Positions 60,433 through 64,000 of a stretch of DNA of 64,000 nucleotides are shown here, one piece after another (position 1 is the stretch's first letter; each line of letters begins with the position of its first letter). A program made the position numbers and the translations under genes. Below the pieces are notes generated by a model. The model saw only the letters and a program-made list of their open reading frames with translations. It was not told the origin of the DNA and did no database searches. The stretch is from Morella rubra (lineage: Eukaryota > Streptophyta > Magnoliopsida > Fagales > Myricaceae), in the NCBI GenBank assembly GCA_003952965.2, contig CM025852.1:23701684-23765683 (forward strand). Reading direction: 5' to 3'.

Positions 60433-60645
60433 TTTGGCAATTACTTTTGGAAGTGGCATAGCATTTTTCCCTACGCGCCTTGCACGGAACGTGTGAATGT
60501 TTTTTTGTTTTTTTTCTAAGTACGGAACGTGTGAATGTAAAAAATTGGCGATTACTTTTGGAAGTGGCATAGTATTTTTCCCTACGCGCCTTGCACGGAA
60601 AATGTGAATGTTTTTTTTTTTCCTAAGTACGGAACGTGTGAGTGT
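60433..60645 (-). repeat. Tandem duplication carrying a poly(A) micro-insertion
   Basis: Two 111-bp units (starting about 60433 and 60544) each contain ATTACTTTTGGAAGTGGCAT, TTTTTCCCTACGCGCCTTGC and then a poly(T)-CTAAGT scar. In the first unit the scar (60500-60521) is flanked by ACGGAACGTGTGAATG at 60484-60499 and 60522-60537, exact over 16 bp. In the second the flanks are 60595-60610 and 60629-60644, with a few changes. The insertion therefore came first and the tandem duplication later. Confidence 0.78.
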
Positions 60646-62808
60646 AGTGGCCTTTCGAATGGAGAAAATAAAGACAAATATTAATTTTTCACGTTTGTTA
60701 ACAAAATTTTAGTAAAATTTTAAAAATTGATAAAAAGGTGAAGAAACAGAATAAAAAAATTAGTGAAAATAGAGAAAATAAAAAGCAAGGGAAGCATGAA
60801 TTTTCCTTTTGGATTAAAGATAAATATCAATTTTTCGCGTTTGAGAATATAATTTTAATAAAATTTTAAGAATCGATAAAAAGGTAAAGAGAGAGAATAA
60901 AAAAATTGAGGAAAAAGTAAAAAAGTGAAAGAAGTTTATAAAAAAGTAAAGAGAGAGAAATTTTTTGTAATAATTATAAAATTTTAGTTTGCCAAACGCT
61001 ACGTAAAGTTTAAACTATCAATTTTGTCACATGGAATTCTCAAATTATTAAAATTCTTCAATATTTACACTCTCATAAGATTCAACTATTAATATTATAC
61101 CAAATAATTTTTTTGTTGCACATTTCAATAATAGGATCCGATTAAAGGTTGAATATTGATGAATTTTGATAATTTAATGGTTCAATAGGACTAAATTCAT
61201 AGTTTATGCCTCAAAATGAAATTTGACAAATAGTTTAGGGACGATGTGTTGCTAAAAAAATCCCTATCTTCTTTCACAATTTTTAATTAATGCCTCCAAT
61301 GGTGAAAATTCAATATTTGAAATGAAAGATTTCAATTTTTGAACGAGCTGCATTTATTGGTTGAGTTTGAGTTCGATGCTACTGCTTACTATCAAATCTC
61401 TAACTTAATTAATATTTAGCTTGTGGCACCAGTTCGAGTGCCTAAAATTTACTGTTTGCGCTCTTATATTCGAACAATTCATTGTCTAATTAAGCAAATA
61501 CATACGAGCCAAGTGTAACAAACTTTTTCTAGTGAAGATGGATTGGGATAAAGTTCTAATAGATATTTACGAATCAAACTTTTGGTAGTTAGGTATGAGT
61601 ATCTAGCACAAGATTTAGAGGATTAATTAAAATCTCATGGACTATGACCTTTTATGAGCACCATCTTTCCCTCTTTTACTAGAGATTATAACTGTTTCAT
61701 CAAATGATACATAAACTTAGATGAAAGAAAATTCAAAATAACCATTGCAAGAGCACAAAACATAAAATATGAACTGTTAAGTTGAATAACGGAGAAATGT
61801 GATTTTGCGTTTTCAAATTATCAAAATAATCGCAAACATAAGTCTTAGTTTTGACCGTCCAATTTTATTTTAATATGCAAATTTATTAATTTTTAAATTT
61901 TATAAACTCTGTAGGTTAAATATGATAGTTGAGACCCTCTTTAAAATTATTTTAATAATTTGAGAGGTAAAATGACTTTTTTCTCAAAATAATTAACCAC
62001 TAAAACAACGTTCAAGAAAAGTGCCACTGAAGTGACTAAATTCCTAACAATATCAACTTCTTTTATATGTGAAGAATCCCCGCACTGCTCACTGACTAGA
62101 CTTTTCACGATTCCTCTCTCAATCTTTCATTAGTTACGTAAATTGGAAATTTGGAACTTTGCTTGTGGTCTGCCGACCAAACCAAGAACAAGAAGTACTT
62201 CTTAGGCAACTGCACAGTCTCTGACAGCGCGTAGGACTGAAACCTCCCACTTCAAAATACAGTACCTCTCTCTTCACGTCCCCCCTCTTCACCGTCTCTG
62301 TCCCTTTCTCACATTTTCAATTTGGTATCTTTATTTTTTTTAGTTTTTTTTGTTCTCTCATAGGCAATACGGAAAGGACCGATAGATTAATCAAGCCTTA
62401 TTTTATTTTATTTTTGAATTTAATTCCCTCGTTTTCTTCATTTTACCTATGAGAGAACTGGAAATGATTTTCTTTTCTTCTCCTGTGGATTCCAAACTTG
62501 TGTGTCTTCGTCACGAACCACCCATTCCACACCACCAATTAAACAACTTCCCCACTATTTATTCTGAGATATTTGGATAAGATACGGGCATGATCCTGTC
62601 TTTGTTGGTCTGTCTCTACGTGGGTTTGTGCATTTAGCTAATTAGCTCTTTGCCTGTCCCCCATTGCCTTCCCAAGTCTTTCACTTCATCATGCAACCTT
62701 AGTTCTCTCTGGTGACGATGAATTCCGTGGGTTCTTTGTTGGTCTAGAGCACCCCGTGTTGAAAAAATCACTTATCTGTATCTTTTGCAGACACCCTTCG
62801 TGTACTGT
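60646..62808. other. Promoter-side spacer of the NUDT8-like gene
   Basis: An AT-rich repeated tract at about 60660-61000 (two copies of an AAATAT(T/C)AATTTTTC(A/G)CG module, period near 160) is followed by spacer with no gene. The pyrimidine-rich tract at about 62260-62320 may be part of the NUDT8-like upstream region. Confidence 0.5.
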
Positions 62809-62816
62809 TATATAAA
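62809..62816 (+). promoter_or_regulatory. TATA box of the NUDT8-like gene
   Basis: TATATAAA lies 72 bp upstream of the ATG at 62881. This gives a short leader, unless a leader intron with a start further upstream exists. Confidence 0.5.
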
Positions 62817-62880
62817 GACTCTGATTGATACTGGCTTATATAGTTGTTCGTCTGAGGTTTGTTGGGAGATTCTGTCATAG

Positions 62881-64000
62881 ATGGAGATGAAATTGTTTGG
62901 ATCGAAGTCCGTGTTTGGGTCTGAGATAGTCCATATGGGAAGAACAAACTCGAGCCCGTTTCTGAATTTCAGTCACGCACTTGCTGGGAAGTACACGCCA
63001 AAGTTCTGTGCTTACAGAGGTAACTGTTTCACTTTACTCAACACAAAAATATAGAGTCTTACCATTTAGTTTGAGTACCAATAAGATGGCGGCAGAGTAG
63101 AATGTAAGGGAAGGTTATTAGATTTCCCAGTCTTCTTTTCTTTTCTTCTGTTTTCATGGTCATCAGATGAGCATCTGTTATGTTTAAGCTCAAACATTTT
63201 CGTACATAAGCTTGTCTCAGTTTGTGTACATAGGTTTTGACCTTGCGAATGTGCAGATTCTAATTGTAACTCTTTCATCAATGCTGGGTTCTAGGGATAT
63301 TTCTGAAGGCTTCTTGTTCAATTACTTCGCATAATACTTATCGACCGAAAACGGTCGTTGGTTCGGTTGGCCAAGAAACACTTCCAACGGAGCCATTTCC
63401 CTATCAGATAAATGGGACAAGCGGGACAAGTTCCATACTGTATTCTAAAGATAGGAGAATACTTCATGCATTTGATGATGAGTATGGAGGAGTTGTTGTT
63501 GATCAAGGAAGATTACCTGCTAATCCAAATGCGTTTGCTTATATCCTTCATGCCTCTCTTTCTCATTGGAGGAAGATGGTAATTTCTCTGCTTATCTAAT
63601 ACGCATCTCTAACCTTTTGCTATGGTGCTGACTTCATAAATCTTAGGCATAACTAGAGCCATTGAAAGAGATCCAGTAAATACAAAACTGATAAAACACT
63701 TCCAGTTGTACTGTTGTCACTGGATATTTTCCTTGTTTCGCTGGATTTGTCTGCTTCCAAGATTTGGCACTAGATGAAATTATGCTGTACAACGAATTTT
63801 CTTGAACTTTTGGGACATGAAGAATCTGAGTTCATTTGATTGCAGGGAAAGAAGGGAATATGGCTGAAGTTGCCAGTAGAACGATCTGAGTTTGTTCCCA
63901 TTGCCGTAAAGGTACCTTCTAACTTCAAATTTTCCGTATTCAGAGCCTTTTGTCAATAGAAATTAATAGTGTGATTTCAGCCTCAACCATCTAGATTCCA
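62881..64000 (+). CDS. NUDT8: Nudix hydrolase, NUDT8-like (5' part)
   Basis: Three exons join in frame: 62881-63019, 63295-63578 and 63846-63911, with GT-AG introns. The protein begins MEMKLFGSKSVFGSEIVHM and has a basic, serine-containing N-terminus compatible with an organelle transit peptide. It continues LHAFDDEYGGVVVDQGRLPA, NPNAFAYILHASLSHWRKMG and KKGIWLKLPVERSEFVPIAV. This matches the pre-Nudix domain of plant NUDT8 and its relatives (NUDT2/5/6/7/8/10 subfamily). The Nudix box (GX5EX7REUXEEXGU), which binds the metal for hydrolysis of nucleoside diphosphate derivatives such as ADP-ribose or NADH, should lie beyond the right edge. The CAG near 63980 is not followed by the expected next coding block. 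Its position beside an ERF5-like gene supports NUDT8. Confidence 0.85.

Noticed and set aside
63980..64000. Possible fourth exon of the NUDT8-like gene after TTTCAG
   Set aside because: The following bases do not encode the expected next block of the family, and the window ends; it is probably still intron.
1..64000. tRNA, rRNA genes and CRISPR arrays
   Set aside because: Only SINE-embedded A/B-box-like words were found. No free cloverleaf-like tRNA, rRNA segment or regularly spaced repeat array was seen.

Overview
The window is nuclear DNA of a flowering plant, most likely a core eudicot. The reasons are spliced genes with GT-AG introns, AT-rich spacers full of MITEs, SINEs and microsatellites, and proteins whose closest recognisable relatives are Arabidopsis-type families. 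There is no operon structure, CRISPR array, phage or bacterial feature. All calls were made by reading the sequence; no database search was run.

Layout. 1-2.5 kb: 5' part of a METTL25-like SAM methyltransferase gene (minus strand, runs off the left edge). 3.6-4.8 kb: intronless DUF1645 gene (plus), divergent from it. 4.9-12.6 kb: gene-poor spacer with a MITE and an acetyl-CoA synthetase gene fragment. 12.6-15.8 kb: CYP72A-type P450 pseudogene, broken by a SINE in exon 1, two frameshifts in exon 3 and a lost splice acceptor. 16.2-19.4 kb: small Snapin/BLOC-1-like gene (minus). 21.5-23.2 kb: intronless P-type PPR gene (minus; resembles Arabidopsis At1g79080). 24.6-33.0 kb: 15-exon WD40/AT-hook gene (minus), a GTF3C2/TFIIIC-type protein of 921 aa whose splice phases all agree. 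33.2-38.5 kb: foldback element and diverged duplicated blocks. 38.5-39.4 kb: group IXa ERF gene (minus, ERF2/ERF1A-like). 39.4-52.8 kb: long spacer with a 2 kb tandem duplication, a hAT-like insertion and MITEs. 52.8-53.8 kb: group IXb ERF gene (plus, ERF5/ERF6-like). 53.8-62.9 kb: spacer with a SINE and tandem repeats. 62.9-64.0 kb: first three exons of a NUDT8-like Nudix gene (plus, runs off the right edge).

How the genes relate. The right half has the order ERF2-like, ERF5-like, NUDT8-like. This is the same order I recall for Arabidopsis chromosome 5 (At5g47220, At5g47230, At5g47240), so it looks like an old conserved stress and defence block. The left half is a set of unrelated housekeeping-type genes.

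The most unusual non-genic signal is a set of very short insertions, each little more than a poly(A) or poly(T) run with a CTTAG-like prefix, flanked by 16-18 bp target-site duplications. The same CTAAG joint borders the poly(T) of a full-length SINE at 12.8 kb, so these look like extremely 5'-truncated copies of that SINE family.
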